A stretch of DNA of 64,000 nt, from the NCBI RefSeq assembly GCF_003963535.1, contig NZ_CP034539.1:4774001-4838000 (forward strand), read 5' to 3'. Numbering within the stretch: position 1 is the first letter of the stretch; each line of letters opens with the position of its first letter. The translations under genes and the position numbers were made by a program. This DNA comes from Streptomyces cyaneochromogenes. GTDB lineage: Bacteria; Actinomycetota; Actinomycetes; Streptomycetales; Streptomycetaceae. Below, piece by piece: positions 35,196 to 43,591 of the stretch. A model generated the notes under the pieces. The model made no database searches. It had not been told where the DNA came from and was given only the letters and a program-made list of their open reading frames with translations.

Positions 35196-35591
35196 ATGAC
35201 GAGCCGGGGGGAGTCGGACGGGCTGAGGATCGCCGAGGCGCTGTCGTACGTGTGCCGGCGCCGGGACCGACTGGCCGCGCTGCTCCACGAGGACGGCACC
35301 GCCTTGCGCGCCCTCGAAGCCGCGGTCGCCGGCCCCGTCGCGGACGACGCCTCGCTCTCCCCCCTCCTGGACACCCTGCACAGAGCGGTCCGCCGTGCGG
35401 GCGACCCGTTCGGGGTGTACGGCGGAACGGGCCGCAGCGTGACACCGGCGGGTGTCGGTGATCTGGACGTCGTGTACCGGTGCCCCTTGCAGTTGTGCAC
35501 CGGCCGCTCCGGCCACGAAGTCGACGGCGATCCGCCGAACTGCCGGTTCGCCCCGCAGGGGACGGCACTTGTCCGGGAGAGGCTCCCGTAG
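35196..35591 (+). CDS. Uncharacterised 131-residue Cys-containing protein heading the accessory operon
   Basis: The ATG at 35196 has GGAG 6 bases upstream, which fixes the start despite an open frame further up. The N-terminal half is helical ('LRIAEALSYVCRRRDRLAAL'). The C-terminal half contains 'YRCPLQLCTG' and 'PPNCRFAPQG', a C-x4-C ... C pattern that looks like an incomplete zinc-ribbon or knuckle. I do not recognise the family. The stop TAG shares its G with the GTG of the next gene (TAGTG), so it is translationally coupled to the membrane protein. It may be an adaptor within the unit that faces the CHAT gene. Confidence 0.7.
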   Translation: MTSRGESDGLRIAEALSYVCRRRDRLAALLHEDGTALRALEAAVAGPVADDASLSPLLDTLHRAVRRAGDPFGVYGGTGRSVTPAGVGDLDVVYRCPLQLCTGRSGHEVDGDPPNCRFAPQGTALVRERLP

Positions 35592-36526
35592 TGGGAGGGC
35601 TCCTGGGCGAACTCGGCAAGAAGCTGGCGGAGCAGTGGCTGACCCTCCTCGTCCTGCCGGGCGCGCTGTATCTGGCGGTCGTCGCGGCCGGACACACCCT
35701 CGGGCACGGTGCGGCGCTGGACGTCGGGCGGCTCACCCAGGCCGTCTCGGCTGCCGCGCGGGATCCCCAGGTGACCACCGTGGGCGGACAGGTCGTGCTG
35801 CTGACCGCCGTCCTGGCCGGTGCGGCCGCCGCCGGCCTGGCCGCCCAGGCCCTCGGATCCGCCGTCGAGCGTGCCGCCCTGGCCGCCGGCTGGGCCGCAT
35901 GGCCGTGGCCGTTCGGGGAGTTGGCCGAGCGCCGCACGGCACACAGGCGACGCCGATGGGACGCGCTGCGGGCGGCGTACGAGGTTCTACTCACCCAGGA
36001 ACGCGCTCCGCGTCCGGCCGACCGGCCCAGTCCCCTGGAGCGTCACCGTGCGGCCCGCAGGTGCGAACGCGTCTCCGTGGAGCGGCCCGAGCGGCCGACC
36101 TGGAGCGGTGACCGCATCCATGCCGCCGCGGTCCGGCTGGACCGGGACACACACATCAGCCTGCTCGTCGTCTGGCCGCACCTCTGGCTCGTGCTGCCGG
36201 AGGAGACACGGCTCGAGATCGGCAGGGCCCGCGCCGCGCTGACCCGGGCCGCCGTGCTCGGCGGATGGGCACTGCTCTACCTGCCCCTGACCTGGTGGTG
36301 GTGGCCCGCGGCGCCACTCGCCGCCACGCTCGTGACCATTTCGGCACGACGCCTGCGTACCGCCTCGGACACCTACGCCACCCTGCTGGAGGCATCCGCG
36401 CGCCTTCACCTGACGGACCTGGCCGTCAAGCTGAACATCGGGGAACTGCCGGTGGGCCCACGGCTCGGTGCGGCGCTCATGCGACAGCTGAGCAGCCCGG
36501 TTCCCCGGCCGGATCCGGCCCCGTAG
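35591..36526 (+). CDS. Uncharacterised membrane protein of the accessory operon
   Basis: 311 residues. Two N-terminal transmembrane segments (about 14-36, 'WLTLLVLPGALYLAVVAAG', and about 65-85) are followed by a basic soluble region of ~110 residues. A C-terminal hydrophobic pair (about 215-255) contains a striking Trp cluster ('LTWWWWPAAPL'). The GTG start overlaps the preceding stop by one base. No enzyme motif is visible. It may anchor the complex formed by its neighbours; function unknown. Confidence 0.72.
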   Translation: MGGLLGELGKKLAEQWLTLLVLPGALYLAVVAAGHTLGHGAALDVGRLTQAVSAAARDPQVTTVGGQVVLLTAVLAGAAAAGLAAQALGSAVERAALAAGWAAWPWPFGELAERRTAHRRRRWDALRAAYEVLLTQERAPRPADRPSPLERHRAARRCERVSVERPERPTWSGDRIHAAAVRLDRDTHISLLVVWPHLWLVLPEETRLEIGRARAALTRAAVLGGWALLYLPLTWWWWPAAPLAATLVTISARRLRTASDTYATLLEASARLHLTDLAVKLNIGELPVGPRLGAALMRQLSSPVPRPDPAP

Positions 36527-36577
36527 AACTGGTCGGAACCGACGCTGCAGAGGGGTCGGACACGACCCCGTAGAGCC

Positions 36578-37360
36578 GTGTTCGCCACCGCCCCGACGGC
36601 ATTGTGCTCCCGTCAACTGTGGGACAGACTACGGCGCATGGCACAGGCGGGGCACTTAGGAACAGCGGACGACTCCTCAGGTGAGGATCGTCGCGTCTTC
36701 CTCCTGGGGTTCGATGCCGACGGACGTGTCGTCATCGCGCGGAACAACCCGGATCACGCGCGCTACGTCGTCATCCTCATCCCCGGTGTCGGCGCGTGGC
36801 CGTCCGGCCTGGACCCGCTCCTGCTCCGCGCCGAGGTCCTCTGCCGCGAGCTGTCCTCGACACCGGACGACGACGCCGTCTCGGTCATCACCTGGGTCGA
36901 CTACAAGGCACCCGCGTCGCCCTCGGACGCCCGCGATCCGGCGTTCGCCGCGCAGGGGGCGACCCGGCTGGCCCACTTCATCGTCGACCGCCGGGTGACG
37001 GCGGAGGCCTGGGGCCGCGGGCCCGGCCCTCAGCGGATCACGGTCATCGGGCACGGCTACGGCGGACTCGTGGCCGGCTTCGCGGCACGGGACCACGGCA
37101 TGGACATCGATGCGCTGGTCCTCCTCGGCTCCGCGTCCGCGGGGACCGAGACCGCGAGCGGGCTGCGCGTCACGGGACCGGTGTACGCGACGTCCCCCGA
37201 GGTCAACGGCGACGGCACGCCCCACGGCGTCCACGGTCCCCGGCCGGACTCCCCCGGGTTCGGCGCCATCGTGCTGCACCCCGGACCGCTGTCGTACGGA
37301 GGCGATCCGACGGTCCGGTATCTGTCGTCGCTGAAGAAGATCATCCTCGGGACTCGCTGA
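36578..37360 (+). CDS. Alpha/beta-hydrolase-like protein with missing nucleophile Ser
   Basis: 260 residues. The strands and loops 'YVVILIPGVGAWPSG', 'DDAVSVITWVDYKAP' and 'ITVIGHGYGGLVAGFAARD' fit the DUF1023-type alpha/beta hydrolase fold. The expected G-x-S-x-G elbow reads Gly-His-Gly-Tyr-Gly, so the catalytic Ser is a Gly, one base change from Ser. The later 'ALVLLGSASAG' and 'GAIVLHPGPLSYG' also fit the family. It may be a non-catalytic binding protein or use another residue. The start is a GTG at 36578 (an ATG at 36638 is possible). It converges on the CHAT gene with a 30-bp gap. Confidence 0.72.
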   Translation: MFATAPTALCSRQLWDRLRRMAQAGHLGTADDSSGEDRRVFLLGFDADGRVVIARNNPDHARYVVILIPGVGAWPSGLDPLLLRAEVLCRELSSTPDDDAVSVITWVDYKAPASPSDARDPAFAAQGATRLAHFIVDRRVTAEAWGRGPGPQRITVIGHGYGGLVAGFAARDHGMDIDALVLLGSASAGTETASGLRVTGPVYATSPEVNGDGTPHGVHGPRPDSPGFGAIVLHPGPLSYGGDPTVRYLSSLKKIILGTR

Positions 37361-37400
37361 CCTCCCTCAGGCCCCGTGCGCTGACCTCCCTCAGGCCCCC
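37355..37400. repeat. 24-bp tandem duplication spanning both convergent stop codons
   Basis: CGCTGACCTCCCTCAGGCCC is followed by CCGTG and then repeats from 37379. Copy 1 holds the TGA of the hydrolase gene and copy 2 the TCA (minus-strand TGA) of the CHAT gene. The 24-bp period keeps both frames, so each gene has a second in-frame stop nearby. This looks like a recent slippage duplication at the junction. Confidence 0.85.
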
Positions 37401-40400
37401 GTATACAGGTGCGCGGCCCACAGCGACGGCGTACGGGGGTACAGGTCCCGCTGCCTGCGGGCGGCGCGGTGCAGCGCGTGCGCGGCCCGTCCGAGGTCGA
37501 GCGTGCCGTCCCGGGGGTCGCGCAGCGCGGAGTAGAAGTCCTCGGCGATGTCGACGGCGACCTCGTCGTCCACCATCCACAGGGAGCCGACCACTCCGGG
37601 GAAGCCGGCGAGCTGGAAGGCACCGGCCAGGTGCAGTGACTCGTCGAGGAGACGACCGGCGGCGTTCAGAGCGGTGTGGCACGCCGAGAGATAGGTGAGC
37701 TGGGCGTCTTCGAGGTCGATGCCGGCGAGGCTGCCGACGGTCAGCGGACTGTGTTCGTGGTCGTGCAGGAGGAGCCTGCTCGCCGACGGGTCCCGGTGGT
37801 CGTAGTCGCCGTGGCAGGCGAAGTGCACCACGCCGCGCCCGGGAAGCTCCGCCAGCACGAGGTCCCGGGTGGGAAGCGGCCTGCCGTCGTCGGCACCGGA
37901 CGCCGCGTCCGGGTCCGGGTCCGGTTCGATCAGCACCAGGGGATCGGGGAGCAGCCGGGCGAGCGCCTCCGTCTCGGCCTCGACGTACCGGAGCGGCCCG
38001 CCCTGCGGCAGCCCGGGGGTGGTGGGCATCGCGACGACGAGCGAACGGTCCGCCGCCCCGGCGGCGGACCGGCGTCGACGCGCGTGCCGCAGGGCCCTGA
38101 TGGTGGGGGTGTACGAGGACACCACCCGGTCCATGACCGTACGGCGGGCCGGCGAGACCGGGTCGTCGTGGTGACCGGCCGCATGCAGGGGCAGCATGCC
38201 CAGGCGACCGCTGGGCGCCCACCACAGACGTGGCAACGTGATTCCCTCGGCCGGAGTGGTGTCGTGGCCGAGGGCTTCGAGAACCGGCCCGGCGGCGCTG
38301 TCCCAGAGCCACTTCAGTATGTCGCCGAGGGCGGCCTGGGCGGCGACGCGGTCCGCGTCCGGATCGGTGGCCTCGCGCAGCGCCACATGGAACGCGTTGA
38401 CATTGTCGATCACCGCTCGCGGTGTCAGCGCGGGCAGGGACAGCGCGGTGACGCCGTCCGCCGTGAGCAGCAGGGCATGGCTGTGCCAGTCGTGGAGGAC
38501 GAAGGTGACGACCGGTCCCGGCCCGGCGTCGGACCGCAGTTCGTCGGCGGTGGGCGGCAGGGCGAAGCCGGCGAAGCCGTCCAGGGCACGGATCCGGCCG
38601 AGCAGCGCCGTCATCTGTGCGGCGGCGTCGACGCGGTCGTCGGGCCGGCGCGGGCCGGCGTTCCCGGCGTGAAGAGGCTCGATGTCACGGTCGAGGCTCT
38701 CCCTCAGCCCGGCGAAACGTGCCGCGAGTTCAGGGTGGACGCGGCGCAGCTCGGCCAGGTCGCTGCGGGCGTCGAGGGTCTGGCCCAGCAGGACCGCGCG
38801 TCCCGCCTCCAGCAGGGAGAGCGCGCGCTGCGCACGCTCCGGGAGCGGCCGGGTCGTATCGGCCAGCACGGCGCCGGCGGCACTGTCCGCGAACTCGGCG
38901 ACGGATGCGATGGCGTACTCCTGATCAGCGCGCCCCATGCGGTGCGAGGCGAGTTCGGGCAGCAGCAGGACCCCGGTCTCCAGCAGTTCGGCCTCCAGAG
39001 CGGGATCCGTGTTGTCGATCAGGAGCGCGCCGAATCGGGCACCTTGGATGCGCACCGTCGGGGGCGCCGTCTCGCACCGGACCAACTCGGTGAAGAGACG
39101 CAGCGCTTCTTCCTTGTCCGCGGGAGCCTTGCCACGGATGAACCGGGACCGTAAGGCCGCCGCCGTCACCAGCAGGGTCGCGGGGCGGTAGCCGTGGTCG
39201 GCGGAGGCCGCGTCGAGGGCTTGGCGTCCCGTGTCCACCGCTTCGTCGAGATCCCTCCTGTCCCCGACGAAGTCGAAGCGGGCCTCGAGGAGATGGCACA
39301 GGTTGGAGAGGGCCTGGACCCGGTCCTCTCCGTCCCCGGTCGCGCGTTCGAGGGCACGGCGGCCGAACTCCAGTGCTTCGTCGAGATCGGCCGCCTCCCT
39401 GTTGCGCTGGAACCGGAAGTGCAGGGCATTGCTCAACGACGCGAGGTACAGGGCGCGCTGGGATCCCTCGGCGAGGGAGGCGTCGACGGCCCCACGCCCG
39501 GCTTCCACCGACGCGTCGAGATCCGCCCGCCGGCCGGCGCGCTCGTAGCGGAGCCGGTACGCGAAGCTGAGGGCTGCCAGACGCCCTGCCCGTCCGGCGG
39601 CGTCCGGGGCCGTGGCCTCGACGGTCCGACGTCGTGCCTCGACCAGTTCATCCGCGTCGGCCAGCGAGCGCGTCCGCTGGAAGCGATCCCCGAGGCAGTC
39701 GGCGAGCTGATCCAAACAGTCCGCGTGCTCGGGACGGCCGCCGACGGCGATTCTGACGGACTGTCCCTCACCTGCGGCCCTGACGGCCCGTCCCCCGGCA
39801 GCGGCCCCACCACCGGCCTCCTCCGGACTCCCGCTGGGAATCCCGCCCGGACGCCCGCCCGGAATCCCGTTCGGACTCCCGTCCGGATTCCTCAGCGCGG
39901 CCGTGTCGGCGGCACGGCGGGCGAAGCCGACCGCCTCGTCGAGGTCGGGCAGCGATCTTGTCAGCCGTGAGCGGCGGAGCAGCACCTGCGACAGATTCCG
40001 CAGGGCGGTTCCGAGCGCGTCGTCGGACGGATCGTCCGACGCCGCTACGGCCACCCGGCCGAAGGCGACCGCCTCGTCCAGATCCTCCCGGTCTCCCAGG
40101 CGGTCGAAGCGGATGAACAGCGAGCTGCAGAGGTTGGCCGCACACGCCGTGCGCCCGGAACCGTCCTGCGCGGCTTCGAGCCCCTCGCGCTCGGCGGCTA
40201 TCGCCCGGTGCAGATCGTCGAGCGCCTCCTCGCGTTCGTAACGCCGGATCAGCGCGGTGGACAGGGCGCGCAGCCGTGCGCACCGTTCGGCATGGCCGGC
40301 GGCGGTCACCTCGACGATCAGCTGCCGAGCGGTGACGGCCGCGTCAAGATCCTCGGGCGTTGCGAGCAGTTCGAAGCGCTTCCACAACGCGGTGGCGAGG

Positions 40401-41971
40401 GCGATCAGAGACAGCTCACGATGAAGGTCGTCGTCCGCCGCGTCCGTGACGGCTCGACGGCACGAGTCGATGGCCTCGTCCAGGTCTGCCGCCCCGTTCG
40501 TCTTCTCGTGGCGCGACAGCAGCACGGTGCCGAGGTTCGTGAGCATCAGCGCCCGCGCGGAACGGTCGGCGTCATCGACGGACTCGACGGCTTGCCGGGC
40601 CGCGTCGACCGCTTCGTCGCCCTCGGCGGCCGCGCCGGTCGCCCTGAAGCTCTCGTTCAGCGTCCTGCTGAGCTCCAGGAGGAGAGGTGTGGGCCGGCGG
40701 ACGTGTGGCGGTGTGGCGGTGGCCGCCCGGCGCAGTACGTCCATCGCCTGTCGCAGATCCGCCCGGGCGCCGGTCAGGTCGTACCGGGAGCGCAGGGCGC
40801 TGCCGAGCTCCGCGAGGCGCGAGGCCCACTGCTCCTGCCCCGCCGGGGTCGCCTCGACGGCCCGCCGCAGCGCATCCACGGCCTCGTCCAGATCCGCCGC
40901 CGACCGGGTCTGCCGGAACCGGCTGTGGCAGGCCTCGCCCAGGGTGGTCAGATACCTGGCCCGGTCCGGATGCGCCGCCCCGGCTTCCACGCACGCACGG
41001 CCGACCCGCACCGCCTCGTCCAGGTCCGCCGTCCGCCGCCGATGCGCGAACGCGCTCCGCAGAGCGGTGCTGAGGTTGTTGAGCATCGCCGCGCGGTCGG
41101 GGTTGTCCGCGCTGGTGGCGGCAAGCGCGCGTCGGGCCACGGTCGTCGCCTCGGCGAGATCCTCCCAGTCGCCCTTGAGACCGAAGCGGGCCTGCAGCAC
41201 CGCGCCGAGATTCGCCAGCATCGGGCCCTGCCCCGGAAAGCCCTCGGCGGCCTCGACGGCCCGTCGCGCGACCGTCACCGCCTCGTGCAGATCGGGCTCG
41301 GCTCGGGTGCGGTCGTAGCGTCCCTTGAGCGCGGCGCCGAGATTCGACAGGGCCATCACCAGGTGACGGCGTTCCGAGGCGATCTCCACGGCCCGCCGCC
41401 CGGTGGCCAGCGCGCCGTCCAGATCCCGTGGGTCCCCGGTCCGCGAGAACCTCATCCAGAACGCGCCGCAGACGATCGCCAGACGGTGAGGCCGTTCCGG
41501 ATGGCCTTCCGGCGTGGCGTTCACCAGATGGACCCAATGGTCGACGACATAGGAGAGCAGGGTCGTGTCGGAGCCGGCCGAGGCGTACTCGAGCAGATCG
41601 AGCAGGCGCGGTGCGGCCCTGTCCGCCAGCGCGGACAGCAGCGGTTCGGGCAGTTCCCACAGCCCCATGGTGATCGCGGCCGGGGTGAGCTGCTCCAGAG
41701 CCTCTTCGAGCACCGCCTGCTTCCGAAGCCCCTGAGGCAGCGCCTGGAACTGATACCACTTCAGCCAGCCCAGCGCGTGCCTGGCCTCTGTGTCCGTGAT
41801 CCCTGACTCGCCCGTGCCCGTGCCCGTGGTCCCGGATTCGTCGAGATCGCGCTTGATCTCGGCGGCCATGGCGTCGAGGCCCGGCGTCAACGCCAGTGAC
41901 GGATCACCCGAGTTCCCGATCCATCGCAGGGCCTCCGCCAACCGGCCCACCAACTCGTCCCGACGCCGCAT
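37391..41971 (-). CDS. TPR-CHAT protein, caspase-like peptidase with long repeat region
   Basis: 1526 residues. Residues ~60-1150 consist of many TPR-like repeats of 45-50 residues with the recurring pattern 'DLDEAVxxGRRAVEA', broken near 690-730 by a Pro/Gly linker ('PNGIPGGRPGGIPSG'). The C-terminal ~300 residues are a CHAT (clan CD) protease domain with the catalytic pair His in 'VVHFACHGDYDH' (about 1387) and Cys in 'LTYLSACHTAL' (about 1431). The end 'SLWMVDDEVAVDIAEDFY' is also typical. TPR-CHAT proteases act in bacterial immunity (Craspase, gasdermin activation). ATG at 41971 with AGGGGG upstream. Substrate unknown; the facing operon is the obvious partner. Confidence 0.92.
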   Translation of the reverse strand: MRRRDELVGRLAEALRWIGNSGDPSLALTPGLDAMAAEIKRDLDESGTTGTGTGESGITDTEARHALGWLKWYQFQALPQGLRKQAVLEEALEQLTPAAITMGLWELPEPLLSALADRAAPRLLDLLEYASAGSDTTLLSYVVDHWVHLVNATPEGHPERPHRLAIVCGAFWMRFSRTGDPRDLDGALATGRRAVEIASERRHLVMALSNLGAALKGRYDRTRAEPDLHEAVTVARRAVEAAEGFPGQGPMLANLGAVLQARFGLKGDWEDLAEATTVARRALAATSADNPDRAAMLNNLSTALRSAFAHRRRTADLDEAVRVGRACVEAGAAHPDRARYLTTLGEACHSRFRQTRSAADLDEAVDALRRAVEATPAGQEQWASRLAELGSALRSRYDLTGARADLRQAMDVLRRAATATPPHVRRPTPLLLELSRTLNESFRATGAAAEGDEAVDAARQAVESVDDADRSARALMLTNLGTVLLSRHEKTNGAADLDEAIDSCRRAVTDAADDDLHRELSLIALATALWKRFELLATPEDLDAAVTARQLIVEVTAAGHAERCARLRALSTALIRRYEREEALDDLHRAIAAEREGLEAAQDGSGRTACAANLCSSLFIRFDRLGDREDLDEAVAFGRVAVAASDDPSDDALGTALRNLSQVLLRRSRLTRSLPDLDEAVGFARRAADTAALRNPDGSPNGIPGGRPGGIPSGSPEEAGGGAAAGGRAVRAAGEGQSVRIAVGGRPEHADCLDQLADCLGDRFQRTRSLADADELVEARRRTVEATAPDAAGRAGRLAALSFAYRLRYERAGRRADLDASVEAGRGAVDASLAEGSQRALYLASLSNALHFRFQRNREAADLDEALEFGRRALERATGDGEDRVQALSNLCHLLEARFDFVGDRRDLDEAVDTGRQALDAASADHGYRPATLLVTAAALRSRFIRGKAPADKEEALRLFTELVRCETAPPTVRIQGARFGALLIDNTDPALEAELLETGVLLLPELASHRMGRADQEYAIASVAEFADSAAGAVLADTTRPLPERAQRALSLLEAGRAVLLGQTLDARSDLAELRRVHPELAARFAGLRESLDRDIEPLHAGNAGPRRPDDRVDAAAQMTALLGRIRALDGFAGFALPPTADELRSDAGPGPVVTFVLHDWHSHALLLTADGVTALSLPALTPRAVIDNVNAFHVALREATDPDADRVAAQAALGDILKWLWDSAAGPVLEALGHDTTPAEGITLPRLWWAPSGRLGMLPLHAAGHHDDPVSPARRTVMDRVVSSYTPTIRALRHARRRRSAAGAADRSLVVAMPTTPGLPQGGPLRYVEAETEALARLLPDPLVLIEPDPDPDAASGADDGRPLPTRDLVLAELPGRGVVHFACHGDYDHRDPSASRLLLHDHEHSPLTVGSLAGIDLEDAQLTYLSACHTALNAAGRLLDESLHLAGAFQLAGFPGVVGSLWMVDDEVAVDIAEDFYSALRDPRDGTLDLGRAAHALHRAARRQRDLYPRTPSLWAAHLYTGA

Positions 41972-42207
41972 CGGACCCCCTAGTCGCAGCGGCCTCCGAT
42001 CGTATGACGCCGGCCCTCTACACGGATATGGGAAGGCAACCGTCCGTGATGGCCTCTACCGCATCATGGCGCTCACACATCGCTCACGCAGGACCTCCCG
42101 CTGATCAGCAGCAGCTCTCGTGTCAGCGGTGTTCGACATGGCGAAGGTCCGCGCGAACCCTTCCGGGACCACGCGGACCTCCTGTCGTCTGCCCGTCGGC
42201 ACCAGGC

Positions 42208-42693
42208 TCAGCCGGGTGGTTCGGTTCCTGCCGCGTTCGACGGTGTCGGTACGACGCCGGGCAGCGGAGCCATTACCCAGTTCCCGTCCTCCCAGGCGAC
42301 CGTCTCCGTGACGCGGACGGGTTTGTCCTCCGCACGTGCGGTGCCGGTCATGTCGACCCTCCACGCCCCCTCGAACTCCGAGGTGCGGCTCCATCGGACG
42401 TCCCACTGCTGTCCGCCGTATGCCTTGATCCGGGCCCGGGCGTCCTTGTCGCCCTGAGGGTGGGCATCGAGAAGCCGGGCGAGGCCGCTCTCGTCCGACT
42501 CGTTGAGGAACTCCACGTAGTCGTGCAGGAAACGGTCCTGGTCGGCCAGGTCTGGGGACTTCGCCTCAGCGCCGTCCCCGCCACCGCACGCGGTGAGCAG
42601 TACGGCGCTGAGCATGGCCATGAGCAGTCCGGCGCGACGCTGTCGCGGCCGGCGGCCACGCCTGTCAGGTGCGGAAGGTGTAATACTTCGCAT
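42208..42693 (-). CDS. Putative secreted lipoprotein
   Basis: 161 residues. A twin-arginine-like basic N-terminus and hydrophobic core end in a lipobox 'AVLLTACGGG' with the Cys at about residue 36. The mature part ('LHDYVEFLNESDESGLARLL') resembles small Streptomyces lipoproteins of unknown role with a NTF2- or SnoaL-like region. The ATG at 42693 has AGGAG about 11 bases upstream. It sits between the CHAT gene and a damaged amidase fragment on the same strand. Confidence 0.75.
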   Translation of the reverse strand: MRSITPSAPDRRGRRPRQRRAGLLMAMLSAVLLTACGGGDGAEAKSPDLADQDRFLHDYVEFLNESDESGLARLLDAHPQGDKDARARIKAYGGQQWDVRWSRTSEFEGAWRVDMTGTARAEDKPVRVTETVAWEDGNWVMAPLPGVVPTPSNAAGTEPPG

Positions 42694-42699
42694 TCGGGT

Positions 42700-42893
42700 A
42701 CTGCGCTCCTGTACACGGTGATCATGGAGTGGTCTTTGGACCGGTTGCCGGTGAAGTCCATCTGGAGGATGTCCCCGATACCCAACTTGTAGACATTGTC
42801 CAGGAGTTGTAGCTCCTCCAGTACTTCTCGGCGTACTTCGCCATGTCGTTGTAGTCGTAACCCGCCCGGACGAGGGCCTTCTGGCTCGTCGCG
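42700..42893 (-). pseudogene. Amidase-domain (Amidase_6-like) gene fragment
   Basis: Two minus-strand pieces in different frames read 'QKALVRAGYDYNDMAKYAEK' followed by 'YWRSYNS', and then 'GIGDILQMDFTGNRSKDHSM' followed by 'ITVYRS'. Both match my expectation for secreted Streptomyces amidase-domain proteins, start and end of the domain, with the Cys-containing middle missing. Frame change and deletion make it a pseudogene. Confidence 0.6.
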
Positions 42894-43163
42894 GCTCGGG
42901 AGCAGATCACCGAGGAGCAGGCGCGCGACGCCGTCAGGTGGGTCTCAGACAGCCAGGGAATCAAGCACGATGCTCTCGTCCAAGCAGCAGGATTCATCGG
43001 TCACCCGGACGCGCCGAATGTGACGCTCAACGAGGCGATCGAGCACTATGGGGGCGACCCGATCAACTTCACCCTGTACATGGTGATGCTCTGCGGCGGC
43101 CTGGTCGCGACGGTCGGCGACGCCGATCCGGATTGGCTCAAGCAGTTCGATCTGCCGGCATGA
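42861..43163 (+). pseudogene. 5'-truncated gene fragment of unknown family
   Basis: An open plus-strand frame without a usable early start reads 'FWLVAAREQITEEQARDAVR', then 'GFIGHPDAPNVTLNEAIEHY', and ends 'DADPDWLKQFDLPA'. Composition and codon use look like genuine coding sequence. It begins abruptly where the opposite-strand amidase fragment starts (about 42880), so the join looks like a recombination scar just outside the island. Confidence 0.5.
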
Positions 43164-43243
43164 GCAAGCCGAAGGCTCTCCAGGCGGAGCGTCCCCCGGC
43201 GCATCCGCTCACGCATCGCCCACGCACAGCCCCGAAAACGAAA

Positions 43244-43279
43244 CAGCGCCCGACCCGACCGAAGCCGACTCAGGCGCTG
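43244..43279 (-). terminator. Duplicate of the tRNA-Lys downstream hairpin
   Basis: CAGCGCC and GGCGCTG pair around a G/C-rich, partly G-U-paired interior. The same hairpin stands at 52705-52740 after the intact tRNA-Lys gene. Confidence 0.7.
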
Positions 43280-43316
43280 CACAGCAGGTCAGAGGGGGGT
43301 ACCCCCGTCACCCGCG

Positions 43317-43364
43317 CGGTAGGCCCTGTGGGACTCGAACCCACAACCAATGGATTAAAAGTCC
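43317..43364. repeat. att-like copy of the tRNA-Lys 3' end
   Basis: 48 bp identical to 52777-52824, covering the 3' 45 bases of tRNA-Lys(TTT) up to the anticodon loop (on the minus strand). Sequence diverges immediately past GTCC. Similarity continues less perfectly on the tRNA-distal side to about 43230. This is the expected scar of an element integrated into the tRNA gene. Confidence 0.88.
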
Positions 43365-43591
43365 TGGCGGGATCTTGCCGGGTGGTTCCGGACGCTTCTT
43401 CGGTGTCCGGAACCACCTGGTCAGGACAGCTGCGGCTCGTTACGCGGTCTCCTCCGTGATGACCTGTGCGACTCCGTCCGCTCACGCATCGCTCACGCAG
43501 AAGGACGTGTTGACCAGTGCGTTCGGCAGGTTCAACTGCTCCTGCACAACGCCCACATCGTCCTGACCGAAGTGCTCCTCGCTTCGTCGCC

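Larger units (their letters stand above)
42071..43499. repeat. Three 20-bp direct repeats around the island edge
   Basis: GCTCACGCATCGCTCACGCA is found at 43480-43499, with one change at 42071-42090 (GCTCACACAT...) and one at 43207-43226 (...CGCCCACGCA). A partial copy (GCTCACGCATGG) is at 52679-52690, near the other attachment site. They flank the tRNA-Lys fragment and could be arm-type recombinase sites or relics of repeated insertion. Confidence 0.7.

Noticed and set aside
40208-41806. 532-codon plus-strand frame opposite the TPR-CHAT gene
   Set aside because: Shadow of the TPR repeats; no domain, and the minus strand is continuous for 1526 codons.
43046-43282. Integrase C-terminus near the att copy
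   Set aside because: A minus-strand frame reading 'RERMRR' looked suggestive, but no catalytic R-H-R-Y pattern or continuous recombinase frame exists.
43480-43560. Short minus-strand peptide ending 'NTSFCVSDA' after a GAGGAG
   Set aside because: Only about 24 codons, its stop falls inside the 20-bp repeat, and no homologue or processing partner is evident.
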